Shown: positions 34,256 through 44,743 of the stretch, in pieces
How positions within the stretch are numbered: position 1 is the first letter of the stretch
Layout: every line of letters starts with the position of its first letter
Assembly (NCBI RefSeq): GCF_001650715.1
Contig: NZ_LWQT01000049.1
Span: 1-63,306, forward strand
Reading direction: 5' to 3'
DNA from: Paramagnetospirillum marisnigri
Lineage (GTDB): Bacteria; Pseudomonadota; Alphaproteobacteria; Rhodospirillales; Magnetospirillaceae
DNA length: 63,306 nt
Notes under the pieces: generated by a model
The model's database searches: none
What the model was told of the DNA's origin: nothing
What the model saw: the letters and a program-made list of their open reading frames with translations, nothing else
Translations under genes and position numbers: made by a program

Positions 34256-37200
34256 ATGCCCAGCCACGCCGATTTTGTCCATCTCCGCGTCCACACCGCC
34301 TATTCCTTGTCGGAAGGGGCGATCAAGCTCAAGCAGTTGATCAAGCTGTGCGAGAAGATGGCCATGCCCGCCGTAGGCATCTGCGACACCGGCAATCTGT
34401 TCGGGGCGCTGGAATTCTCGGTTTCCTGCTCGGACGCGGGTATCCAGCCCATCGTTGGCGTCCAGATCGCGGTCCGGCGCGAGGATGGCGGCCCGTCCAA
34501 GGACGGCCGCAAGCCCGAGCCCGACTGGCTGGTGCTGCTGTGCCAGGACGAGGCGGGGTATCTCAACCTGCTGAAACTGGTGTCCAAGGCGTTCCTTGAG
34601 ACCGATTCGGGCGAGACGCCCCAGGTCACCCTGCACGACCTGGAAAGCCGCTCCGATGGGCTGATCGTGCTGACCGGCGGCCCGGCGGGAACGGTGGGGC
34701 GCCTGCTGGCCGAGGGCCAGGCCGACAAGGCCGAGATCATCCTGGCCCGCCTCGCCCGGGCCTATCCCGGCCGGGCCTATGTGGAACTGATGCGCCACGG
34801 ACTCGAGGTGGAGGACCGCATCGAACCGCTGCTGGTGGACCTGGCCTATAAGCACGAGCTGCCGCTGGTGGCCACCAACGAGCCCTTCTTCGCCGACCGG
34901 GGCATGTACGAGGCCCATGACGCCCTGATCTGCATCGCGGAAGGGGCCTATGTCAGCCAGGACGAGCGCCGTCGCCTGACCCCGGAGCACTATTTCAAGA
35001 CCCCGGCCGAGATGCGCGAGCTGTTCGCCGACCTGCCCGAGGCCTGCGACAATACCCTGGTGGTGGCGCGGCGCTGCGCCTATATGGCGGCCAAAAGGAA
35101 GCCGATCCTGCCGCCCTTCCGCATGGACGGCCTGACCGAGGCCGAGGTGCTGCGCAAGAAGACCTGGGACGGGCTGGAAAAGCGGCTGTGGAAGCATGTC
35201 TTCCAGCATGGCATGACCGACGAGGAGCGCGAGCACGCCGCCAAGCCCTATCGCGAGCGTATCGAGTTCGAACTGAACGTCATCGAGCAGATGGGCTTTC
35301 CCGGCTACTTCCTGATCGTGTCCGACTTCATCCAGTGGTCCAAGGCCCACGAAATCCCGGTGGGGCCGGGCCGTGGTTCGGGCGCCGGTTCGGCGGTGGC
35401 CTGGGCCCTGACCATCACCGATCTGGACCCGCTGCGCTGGGGGTTGCTGTTCGAGCGATTCCTCAATCCCGAACGCGTCTCCATGCCCGACTTCGATATC
35501 GACTTCTGCCAGGACCGCCGGGAAGAGACCATACGCTACGTGCAGGAGCGCTACGGCTACCATCAGGTGGCCCAGATCATCACCTTCGGAAAGCTGCAGG
35601 CCCGCGCCGTGCTGCGCGATGTCGGCCGCGTGCTGCAGATGCCCTATGGCCAGGTGGACCGGCTGTGCAAGATGGTCCCCAACAATCCCGCCAAGCCCAC
35701 CACCCTGGAGGAAGCGCTGCAGAGTGAGCCGGTCCTCAAGGAGATGAAGGACCGCGACGAGGCGATCAGCCATCTGCTCGACCTAGCCATGAAGCTGGAA
35801 GGCCTCTACCGCCACGCCTCCACCCATGCGGCGGGCGTGGTGATCGGCGACCGCCCGCTGGACGAACTGGTTCCGCTCTATCGCGATCCGCGCTCGGACA
35901 TGCCGGTGACCCAGTTCAACATGAAATGGGTGGAACCGGCCGGGCTGGTGAAGTTCGACTTCCTCGGCCTCAAGACGCTGACCGTCATGGTCACGGCGGT
36001 CAAGCACGTCAAGAAGACCAAGGGGCTCGATATCGACCTGTCGGCCATCCCCCTGGACGACGCCAAATCCTACGACCTGCTGCATCGGGGCGACGCCGCC
36101 GGGGTGTTCCAGCTGGAAAGTTCGGGCATGCGCGACGTGCTGCGCAAGATGGGTCCCAACCGGCTGGAAGACCTGATTGCGGTGGTGGCGCTGTACCGCC
36201 CCGGTCCCATGGACCAGATTCCGCGCTACATCGCCTGTAAGCATGGCAAGGAAGAGCCGGACTACATGCATCCGCTGCTGGAGCCGATCCTGAAGGAAAC
36301 CTTCGGGATCATGGTCTATCAGGAGCAGGTGATGCAGATCGCCCAGGTGCTGTCGGGCTATTCCCTGGGCGGCGCCGACCTGCTGCGCCGCGCCATGGGC
36401 AAGAAGGACAGGGAGGAAATGGACCGCCAGCGGGCCAAGTTCGTCGAGGGCGCCACGGCGCGCGGCGTCGACGGTGCCCAGGCCTCCATGATCTTCGACA
36501 AGGTGGCGAAGTTCGCCGAATACGGCTTCAACAAGTCCCATGCCGCCGCCTATGCCCTAATCGCCTATCAGACCGCCTGGCTGAAGGCCAATCACCCGGC
36601 CGAGTTCATGGCGGCGACCATGACCTACGACATGGGCAATACCGACAAGCTCAATTCGTTCCGCCAGGAGCTGGATCGCCTTGGGATTCCGCTGCTGCCG
36701 CCCGATATCAACCGCTCGCGGCCCGATTTCTCGGTGGAACTGATGCCCGATGGCGCCCAAGCGGTGCGCTACGCCCTGGCGGCGCTGAAGAATGTGGGCG
36801 AGGCCGCCATGAAAAGCCTGGTGGAGGAGCGCGATCGCGGCGGTCCGTTCAAGGATCTGGGCGATTTCGCCACCCGCATGGATGCCCGTGTTCTCAATCG
36901 CCGCCAGTTGGAAAACATGGTCAAGGCCGGGGTGTTCGACAGCCTGGACAAGAATCGGGGCCGTCTGTTCAAGAACGCCGATACCCTGACCCGCTATGCC
37001 GCCAGTGCTGCCGAGGACCGGGCGTCAAGCCAGATGAGCCTGTTGGGCGGTTCCAATGCTCCGACGCTGAAGCTGGAAAACTGCTCGGACTGGTCGCCGC
37101 ACGAGAAACTGAACCAGGAATTCGAGGCGGTGGGGTTCTATCTGTCCGCCCATCCGCTGGATGCCTATGCCAAGAGCATGAAGCGGCTGGGCGTGCTGAA

Positions 37201-37720
37201 AATCGCGGAATTGCCTCGCCATCTGCAAAGCGGCGGCAAGGGGCGGGTACGCCTGGCGGGCTCGCTGCTGTCCAAGCAGGAACGGGTCTCGGCCAAGGGC
37301 TCGCGCTATGCCTTCCTGCAATTCTCCGACGCGTCGGGTATGTTCGAGGTCACCTGCTTCTCGGAAATTCTCGCCGCGTCACGGGAACTGCTGGAGGCGG
37401 GGGGGCCGCTGCTGATCGATGTCGATGCCAAGCTGGAGGAAGACCAGTTGCGCATGACCTGCCAGCGCATCGCCTCGCTGGACCAGGAATCCGCCAAGGC
37501 CGCCGCCGGCATCCGCATCGTCATCGACAACGACGCCCCCATCCGCGATCTGCAGACCCTGATTAACGGCGAGGGCAGGGGCCGCAACCTGATCCGCATC
37601 GTCGCCCGTGCCGCCGGGCGCGAGGTGGAGTTGGGCCTGAAAGGCACCATCGCCATTACCCCGAAATTCATGAGCGCGCTCCGCTCGATCCCCGGCATCG
37701 CCGAGGTGGAGGAGATATGA
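34256..37720 (+). CDS. dnaE: DNA polymerase III alpha subunit
   Basis: Replicative polymerase of 1154 aa. An N-terminal PHP domain starts FVHLRVHTAYSLSEGAIK. The polymerase palm contains PDFDIDFCQDRR with catalytic Asp residues; GPGRGSGAGS, fingers, a helix-hairpin-helix region and a C-terminal OB fold (VRLAGSLLSKQERVSAKGSRYAFLQFSD) follow. The ATG at 34256 matches the family N-terminus; the frame extends upstream to 34070 only as an overlap with the divergent gene. Coupled to the next gene by an ATGA overlap. Confidence 0.96.
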   Translation: MPSHADFVHLRVHTAYSLSEGAIKLKQLIKLCEKMAMPAVGICDTGNLFGALEFSVSCSDAGIQPIVGVQIAVRREDGGPSKDGRKPEPDWLVLLCQDEAGYLNLLKLVSKAFLETDSGETPQVTLHDLESRSDGLIVLTGGPAGTVGRLLAEGQADKAEIILARLARAYPGRAYVELMRHGLEVEDRIEPLLVDLAYKHELPLVATNEPFFADRGMYEAHDALICIAEGAYVSQDERRRLTPEHYFKTPAEMRELFADLPEACDNTLVVARRCAYMAAKRKPILPPFRMDGLTEAEVLRKKTWDGLEKRLWKHVFQHGMTDEEREHAAKPYRERIEFELNVIEQMGFPGYFLIVSDFIQWSKAHEIPVGPGRGSGAGSAVAWALTITDLDPLRWGLLFERFLNPERVSMPDFDIDFCQDRREETIRYVQERYGYHQVAQIITFGKLQARAVLRDVGRVLQMPYGQVDRLCKMVPNNPAKPTTLEEALQSEPVLKEMKDRDEAISHLLDLAMKLEGLYRHASTHAAGVVIGDRPLDELVPLYRDPRSDMPVTQFNMKWVEPAGLVKFDFLGLKTLTVMVTAVKHVKKTKGLDIDLSAIPLDDAKSYDLLHRGDAAGVFQLESSGMRDVLRKMGPNRLEDLIAVVALYRPGPMDQIPRYIACKHGKEEPDYMHPLLEPILKETFGIMVYQEQVMQIAQVLSGYSLGGADLLRRAMGKKDREEMDRQRAKFVEGATARGVDGAQASMIFDKVAKFAEYGFNKSHAAAYALIAYQTAWLKANHPAEFMAATMTYDMGNTDKLNSFRQELDRLGIPLLPPDINRSRPDFSVELMPDGAQAVRYALAALKNVGEAAMKSLVEERDRGGPFKDLGDFATRMDARVLNRRQLENMVKAGVFDSLDKNRGRLFKNADTLTRYAASAAEDRASSQMSLLGGSNAPTLKLENCSDWSPHEKLNQEFEAVGFYLSAHPLDAYAKSMKRLGVLKIAELPRHLQSGGKGRVRLAGSLLSKQERVSAKGSRYAFLQFSDASGMFEVTCFSEILAASRELLEAGGPLLIDVDAKLEEDQLRMTCQRIASLDQESAKAAAGIRIVIDNDAPIRDLQTLINGEGRGRNLIRIVARAAGREVELGLKGTIAITPKFMSALRSIPGIAEVEEI

Positions 37721-38202
37721 TGTCAATCCGCCGGTTGACGGCCGCGTTCCTGATCCTTCTGCTCGCGGCCTGTACGCCATCAGAGTTTTCCGAGCCGCCC
37801 GAGGTCAGTCTGGTGGACTTGCGCCCGCTGGATGTGACGCTGTTCGAGCAACGTCTCGCCGTGGGCCTGCGTATCCGCAACCCCAATGATGCCGCCATGT
37901 CCATCGACGGAATGCGCTTCGCGCTGGAGGTCAACGGCCGCCCCTTCGCCAAGGGGATGGGTGACCAGACGATCACGGTGCCGCGCCTTTCGGAGGCGGT
38001 GACCGAGGGCGTGGCGGTGGTCGGCACCGCCGATCTGCTGCGCCAGCTCATGGGGGCGCCCGAGGCCAAGGGGCTGGACTACCATATCAGCGGCACGCTG
38101 TTCCTGAGCGGCGCCAGCCGTCGCAGCCTGCCTTTCGACTCGCAAGGATCCTTTGACCTGTTTTCCTCGTCCGTCTCCAAAACCAGGGGGGCAATGCCAT
38201 GA
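37717..38202 (+). CDS. LEA type 2 family lipoprotein
   Basis: This 161-aa protein has a lipoprotein signal (RRLTAAFLILLLAACTPSEF, Cys at the lipobox). A LEA14/WHy-like beta-sandwich follows (PEVSLVDLRPLDVTLFEQRLAVGLRIRNPNDAAMSIDGMRFALEVNGRPFAKG). Likely periplasmic and membrane-anchored; function unknown. Starts within the dnaE stop and ends within the next start, so the three genes form one translationally coupled unit. Confidence 0.85.
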   Translation: MMSIRRLTAAFLILLLAACTPSEFSEPPEVSLVDLRPLDVTLFEQRLAVGLRIRNPNDAAMSIDGMRFALEVNGRPFAKGMGDQTITVPRLSEAVTEGVAVVGTADLLRQLMGAPEAKGLDYHISGTLFLSGASRRSLPFDSQGSFDLFSSSVSKTRGAMP

Positions 38203-38609
38203 TGCCGATCCAGAAGCTAGATCACATTCTGAAAGGCCATGCCAAATGGCTGAAGGGGGACAGGGATGGGGTGCGCGCCATCCTTGACCACGCGGATTTG
38301 AGCGGCGCCGATCTGCGGGAGCGGGACCTGCGCAGCATCAGCCTCCGCGAGGCCGATCTCAGCCAGGCCGATCTGCGCGGTGCCAATCTCACCGACTGCA
38401 ATCTGTCTGGTGCCGATCTGCGCGGCGCCAATCTCGACCGTGCGGTGCTGCAACAGGCCGATATCTCCCACGCTGACCTGCGCGGCGCCTTCCTGGAGGG
38501 CGCCGATCTCGACGGCGCCGATATCTGGCGCAGCAACCTTTTCAGCGCGGTGATCAGCCCGGCCAAGCTGCACCGGGTGCTGGGCTGCGTCGATCCCAAG
38601 ACCCATTGA
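38199..38609 (+). CDS. Pentapeptide repeat protein
   Basis: This 136-aa protein has about 14 consecutive A(D/N)LxG(A/R)-type pentapeptides (residues about 28-120: LSGADL, LREADL, LSQADL, LRGANL, and so on), expected to form a right-handed quadrilateral beta-helix. Some relatives mimic DNA and protect gyrase, but that cannot be claimed here. Coupled to the lipoprotein gene by ATGA. Confidence 0.88.
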   Translation: MMPIQKLDHILKGHAKWLKGDRDGVRAILDHADLSGADLRERDLRSISLREADLSQADLRGANLTDCNLSGADLRGANLDRAVLQQADISHADLRGAFLEGADLDGADIWRSNLFSAVISPAKLHRVLGCVDPKTH

Positions 38610-38643
38610 TGCCCAATTCCCTTTAATGCCCAATTCCCTTTAA
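38610..38643. repeat. Perfect 17-bp tandem duplication
   Basis: TGCCCAATTCCCTTTAA occurs twice head to tail (38610-38626 and 38627-38643) in the short gap between the pentapeptide gene and the GH17 gene. It looks like a recent slippage or duplication event. Confidence 0.85.
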
Positions 38644-38650
38644 TGGAAGC

Positions 38651-40342
38651 ATGATGAATCGCGTTCTTGCCCTTGTCGTCGTCGCCATCCTGGCCGGGAT
38701 CAATATTGCCGGCTGGTGGTGGTTCAATCGCCCGGTGCCGGTGGAGCTGTCTTTCAACGAGCCGTTCCCCTCGGTTTCCTTCGCGCCTTTCCGCCGCGGC
38801 CAGGGGCCGATCACGCGGGTCTATCCGCCGCCCGAGCAGATCAAGGAAGACCTGCAAAGCCTGGTGGGGGTCGCCAGGGGCATCCGTACCTATACCAGCC
38901 TGGAAGGCATGCATGTGGTGCCGCCCGCCGCGGGCAAGCTGGGTCTGGAGGTCACTCATTCCGCCTGGCTGGGCCTGGAGCCCGAGGTCAACGACAAGGA
39001 GGTGGCGGCGCTGATCCAGGCCGCCAACCAGCATCCCGACGCCATCAAGCGGGTGATCGTCGGCAACGAGGTGCTGCTGCGCCAGGACCTCACCGCCGAC
39101 CAGTTGATCGCCCATATCCGCAAGGTGAAGGCGGCGGTGACGCAGCCGGTAAGCTATGCCGATGTCTGGGCCTTCTGGCTGAAGAATCCCCAGGTGGCCA
39201 AGGAGGTGGACTTCATCACCATCCACATCCTGCCCTATTGGGAGGATGAGCCCATCGCGGTGGAGCATGCCGCCCAGCATATCGTGAAGATCTATCGCAT
39301 GATGGCCGAGGCCTTTCCCGGCAAGCCCATCCTGATCGGCGAGGCGGGCTGGCCCACTTATGGCCGCACCCGTGGCCCGGCGGTGGCCAATATGGAAAAC
39401 GCGGCGCGCTTCGTCCGTACCCTGGCCCTGGTCTCCAAGGAAAACGGCTTCGACTACAACGTGGTGGAAGCCTTCGACCAGCCCTGGAAGGCCAAGCTGG
39501 AAGGCACCGTCGGCGCCAAATGGGGCGTGGTGGATGAGGAGCGGCGGGTGAAATACGCCATGTCGGGGCCGGTGGAGCCCAGCCCGCGCTGGCCGTGGCA
39601 CGCCGCCGCTTCCACTCTCCTGGGCGTTGCCGCCACCTTGATTTTCCTGCGCCGCTCCGACCGCTTCGATGCCAGGGCGATGGTGGCGGTGGCGGTGCTG
39701 GCCCAGATTTGCGCCGCCTTCGCGGTCTGGCAGGTGGTCTATGTCCGCGCCCTGGCCTATGACCTGGGCGAGGATATCTGGAGCGCGGCCCGTATCCTGG
39801 CCCACGGCGCCCTGGCGGTGCTGGTGGTCCGGGCGGCGGCGGAAAGCTTCGCCAAGGGGGCAACTCAGGCCAAGGCCGCCCTGGGGCAATGGCTGGTGGC
39901 GCTGTACGGCTTTTGCGCCATCTCCATTTCAGTGATGCTGCTGTTCAACGGCCGTTACCGCGACATTCCGCCGGTGGAATTCCTGGTGCCCTGCGTTGCC
40001 GTCACCCTCTATGCCCTGGCCCGCATGGCGCTGCTGCGGCTGGACTGGAAGCGCGCCTTCGCGGTGGGCTCGCTGTTCGGCGAGTCCTATCCCGGCGGGG
40101 TCTGCCCCAGCGGCAAGATCGCCGCCATGCTGGGCCTGTCGGTGCTGGCGGTGCCGCTGTCCGAGGCGGTGGCGTTGGCTCGGGGCGAGGATTTCGTGGT
40201 GTCTCACCCCAAATTCGCCGACCAGTTCCCCCTGCTGGTCCGTGCCTTGTGGGAAAATACCGAGATCGTGGTCTGGGCGGCGATGGTGGCGGTGATGATC
40301 CTGCCCTTCCTGGCCCAGTGGCTGCTGGAGCGGGAGCGCTAG
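38651..40342 (+). CDS. GH17-family membrane protein (beta-1,3-glucan related)
   Basis: This 563-aa protein has an N-terminal membrane anchor (residues 4-26) and a glycoside hydrolase family 17 domain (about 40-305). Acid/base Glu is in VIVGNEVLLR and nucleophile Glu in ILIGEAGWPTYGR. About seven membrane helices then run to the C-terminus (from RWPWHAAASTLLGVAATLIFL). GH17 enzymes cleave or transfer beta-1,3-glucans; this architecture suggests a role in glucan synthesis or remodelling at the membrane. Its TAG stop is part of the MITE-like repeat that begins at 40339. Confidence 0.83.
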   Translation: MMNRVLALVVVAILAGINIAGWWWFNRPVPVELSFNEPFPSVSFAPFRRGQGPITRVYPPPEQIKEDLQSLVGVARGIRTYTSLEGMHVVPPAAGKLGLEVTHSAWLGLEPEVNDKEVAALIQAANQHPDAIKRVIVGNEVLLRQDLTADQLIAHIRKVKAAVTQPVSYADVWAFWLKNPQVAKEVDFITIHILPYWEDEPIAVEHAAQHIVKIYRMMAEAFPGKPILIGEAGWPTYGRTRGPAVANMENAARFVRTLALVSKENGFDYNVVEAFDQPWKAKLEGTVGAKWGVVDEERRVKYAMSGPVEPSPRWPWHAAASTLLGVAATLIFLRRSDRFDARAMVAVAVLAQICAAFAVWQVVYVRALAYDLGEDIWSAARILAHGALAVLVVRAAAESFAKGATQAKAALGQWLVALYGFCAISISVMLLFNGRYRDIPPVEFLVPCVAVTLYALARMALLRLDWKRAFAVGSLFGESYPGGVCPSGKIAAMLGLSVLAVPLSEAVALARGEDFVVSHPKFADQFPLLVRALWENTEIVVWAAMVAVMILPFLAQWLLERER

Positions 40343-40415
40343 TGTGGTGAATTCGAGGTTCCTATAATGTCTCCGTACCCGACATTAGGAACTTCGAATT
40401 CGTAAACCACACTAG
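40339..40415. mobile_element. MITE-like palindromic element 1 (77 bp)
   Basis: Ends CTAGTGTGG (40339-40347) and CCACACTAG (40407-40415) are perfect inverted repeats. The imperfect stem continues inward (GAATTCGAGGTTCCTA versus TAGGAACTTCGAATTC) to a short loop TCCGTACCC. No coding capacity. Its first TAG supplies the stop codon of the GH17 gene. Shares the CTAGTGT terminus with element 2. Confidence 0.7.
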
Positions 40416-40428
40416 AAACAATAAGTTA

Positions 40429-40503
40429 CTAGTGTCCATATCGATTCTGAAATTCGAAAGGAGTTTGAATTGGATGCTGCGAATTTCAGAAGCGGGACAC
40501 TAG
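40429..40503. mobile_element. MITE-like palindromic element 2 (75 bp)
   Basis: Ends CTAGTGTCC (40429-40437) and GGACACTAG (40495-40503) are perfect, and the stem continues as TTCTGAAATTCG versus CGAATTTCAGAA around an AAAGGAG-containing loop. It abuts the FkbM gene start at 40505, so it supplies that gene's leader. A 9-codon ORF starting in the loop ends at the terminal TAG. Confidence 0.7.
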
Positions 40504-40504
40504 C

Positions 40505-41323
40505 ATGAAGCGGTCGCCGCGCTTCCAGCCGGTGTTGCCGGATTCCCTGGGCTGGTGCGCCGGGCGCCATGGTCCCATGGTGTTTCCGGCGAAGGACGCC
40601 TATGTGGGCCGCTCGCTGGCGGATTATCATGAATATTCCGAGGGCGAGGTGGACCTGTTCCGCCAGATGTTGCGTCCCGGCGACACGGTGGTGGAGGCAG
40701 GCGCCAATATCGGGGCGCTGACCGTGCCGCTGGCCCGGCTGGTGGGACCCAGGGGGCGGGTCTGGGCCTTCGAGCCGCAGCGGCCGGTGTTCGGCGTGCT
40801 GTGCACCAATCTGACCCTCAACGGCCAGGAGCACGTTCGGCCGGAGCGGGTGGCACTGGGAGAAGGCGAGGGCAGCATCAAAGTGCCGGTCATCCCCATG
40901 GGGGCCGAGGTCAATTTCGGCGGCCTGTCCCTGGGCGAGCTTGACGGCGAGCCCTGCCCGGTGCGCAGCCTGGATTCCTATGGCCTGCAATCCCTAAGGC
41001 TGATCAAGGCCGATGTGGAGGGCGCCGAGGTCCAGCTGATCCTGGGCGCCAAGGATACCATCCGGCGGCTGCGTCCCTTGCTCTACATGGAAAACGACCG
41101 TAAGGAACGCTCCGCCGCCCTGATCAAATCCATCATGGATCTGGGCTACCGGCTATGGTGGCATGTGGTGCCGCTGTTCAGCCCCAACAATTTCGCGGGA
41201 AATACCACCAACATCTTCGGCGCCATCGGCTCCAAGAACATGGTCTGCATCCCGGCCGAGCAGCAAGTCGACATGACTGCCTTTACCGAGATTCTTGGCC
41301 CCGACGCCCCGCATCCGTTCTGA
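40505..41323 (+). CDS. FkbM family methyltransferase
   Basis: SAM-dependent methyltransferase of 272 aa. Motif I is VVEAGANIGALTVPLARL, followed by GRVWAFEPQRPVF, and the FkbM-typical LIKADVEGAEVQLILGAKDTI. Substrates in this family are usually sugars of surface polysaccharides; the neighbouring GH17 protein makes a polysaccharide role plausible but unproven. No ribosome site directly precedes the ATG because the MITE ends there. Confidence 0.88.
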   Translation: MKRSPRFQPVLPDSLGWCAGRHGPMVFPAKDAYVGRSLADYHEYSEGEVDLFRQMLRPGDTVVEAGANIGALTVPLARLVGPRGRVWAFEPQRPVFGVLCTNLTLNGQEHVRPERVALGEGEGSIKVPVIPMGAEVNFGGLSLGELDGEPCPVRSLDSYGLQSLRLIKADVEGAEVQLILGAKDTIRRLRPLLYMENDRKERSAALIKSIMDLGYRLWWHVVPLFSPNNFAGNTTNIFGAIGSKNMVCIPAEQQVDMTAFTEILGPDAPHPF

Positions 41324-41326
41324 GGG

Positions 41327-42121
41327 TCAGGGCAGGCTCATGGCGAGGCGGAAGCCCAGATTGGCATTGTGCAGCGGTTGCTTCAGCGAGGCGCGATAGA
41401 AGGTGGTGGTGGCCATGGGCAGGTTCAGGGCCGAGCCGCCCCGGGTCACGCGATAGCAGCCCTTTTCCCAGTCGATGCCATGATCGGGCTTGGCCTTGGC
41501 GAAGAAGTCGGCCAGATAGCAGTCGCCGGTCCATTCCCAAACATTGCCCAGCATGTCGTAAAGGCCGAAGGCATTGGGTTTCTTCTGGCCCACCGGATGG
41601 GTGATTCCGCCCGAATTTTCCACATACCACGCGTAGTCTCCCAACTGACGCGCATCCTCGCCGAAGTAATAGCTGGCGGCGCTGCCAGCGCGGGCGGCGT
41701 ATTCCCATTCCTTCTCGGTGGGCAGGCGGAAGCTCTTGCCGGTCTTGGCGTTCAGCTTGGCGATGAAGTCCTGGATGATCTTCCAGTCCACATGGTCCAC
41801 CGGCAAGGTTGCGCCCTTGACGGCGCTGGGGTTGCTCCCCATCACCATTTCCCATTCCGCCTGGGTGACTTCGAAGCGGCCTAGCGCGAAGGTCTTGTCG
41901 ACGGCGATGACAGGGCGTTTCGGCGCGCCCGGTTCCGGGTCCTCGTAATCCTTGGGATTGCCCGCCGTCACCGATCCCGGCGGGATCAGCAGCATTTCCG
42001 GGCAAATGGGGCAGGGGCGGAAGGGCTGACCGGGAGGCGGAACCGGGTCGGCCGCGACCGGCGTCGAGGCCAGGACCACGAGGACGGCAAGCCTGGCGAG
42101 ACCTGGACTTGGGAAATTCAT
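41327..42121 (-). CDS. SUMF1/FGE-sulfatase domain exported protein
   Basis: This 264-aa protein has a signal peptide (LARLAVLVVLASTPVAA) and a formylglycine-generating-enzyme-like domain: MLLIPPGSV, ALGRFEVTQAEWEMVM, LPTEKEWEYAARAG, FGLYDMLGNVWEWTGD, RVTRGGSALN, NLGFRLAM. The two cysteines used by true FGE in its C-terminal catalytic region are not seen, so a structural or binding role is more likely than sulfatase activation. ATG at 42121 follows GGAGTGG. Convergent with the FkbM gene, 3 bases apart. Confidence 0.87.
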   Translation of the reverse strand: MNFPSPGLARLAVLVVLASTPVAADPVPPPGQPFRPCPICPEMLLIPPGSVTAGNPKDYEDPEPGAPKRPVIAVDKTFALGRFEVTQAEWEMVMGSNPSAVKGATLPVDHVDWKIIQDFIAKLNAKTGKSFRLPTEKEWEYAARAGSAASYYFGEDARQLGDYAWYVENSGGITHPVGQKKPNAFGLYDMLGNVWEWTGDCYLADFFAKAKPDHGIDWEKGCYRVTRGGSALNLPMATTTFYRASLKQPLHNANLGFRLAMSLP

Positions 42122-42272
42122 GGCCGCCACTCCGAATTGCACTGTTGAATTCAGATGGCATGTTGCCTGGAAATGGCAATGCCGACCTTGACATTGATCA
42201 ACAACAAAAATTTTGTGTGCAATGGCGAGGGGGAATCTGGAGCGCTGTTTGAAACAAACACCGAGCGCAGTA

Positions 42273-44577
<2,305 letters not shown>

Positions 44578-44676
44578 GGGCCTTTGGCTCCTGTGGAAGG
44601 TTGCGCCGCCGGTGGCGGGGTGGGGAATTCCTGGGCCGACAGCGTCCATCGCCGGACGCCGCGTGGCAATCTGGAA

Positions 44677-44723
44677 AATTTCACACCAAAAATTTTGGTG
44701 GTCAAGAAATTAGTACATAAATT
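44677..44723. promoter_or_regulatory. Divergent metY / hydrolase promoter region with palindromic operator candidate
   Basis: CACCAAAAATTTTGGTG (44684-44700) is a perfect palindrome. Leftward, TTGACC (44705-44700) and GAAATT (44682-44677) are 17 bases apart, with the palindrome filling the spacer. Rightward, TTGGTG (44695-44700) and TAAATT (44718-44723) are also 17 apart. A bound protein would block both promoters. Regulator unknown. Confidence 0.55.
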
Positions 44724-44743
44724 TGATATGGAATTAGGCGGCC

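Noticed and set aside
33977-35773. 598-codon leftward frame antisense to dnaE
   Set aside because: Shadow of dnaE; its low-complexity H/G/Q-rich translation has no domain.
44578-44683. SAM-II riboswitch upstream of metY
   Set aside because: Such riboswitches are common before metY in alphaproteobacteria, so it was looked for; the leader lacks the conserved core and pseudoknot segments.
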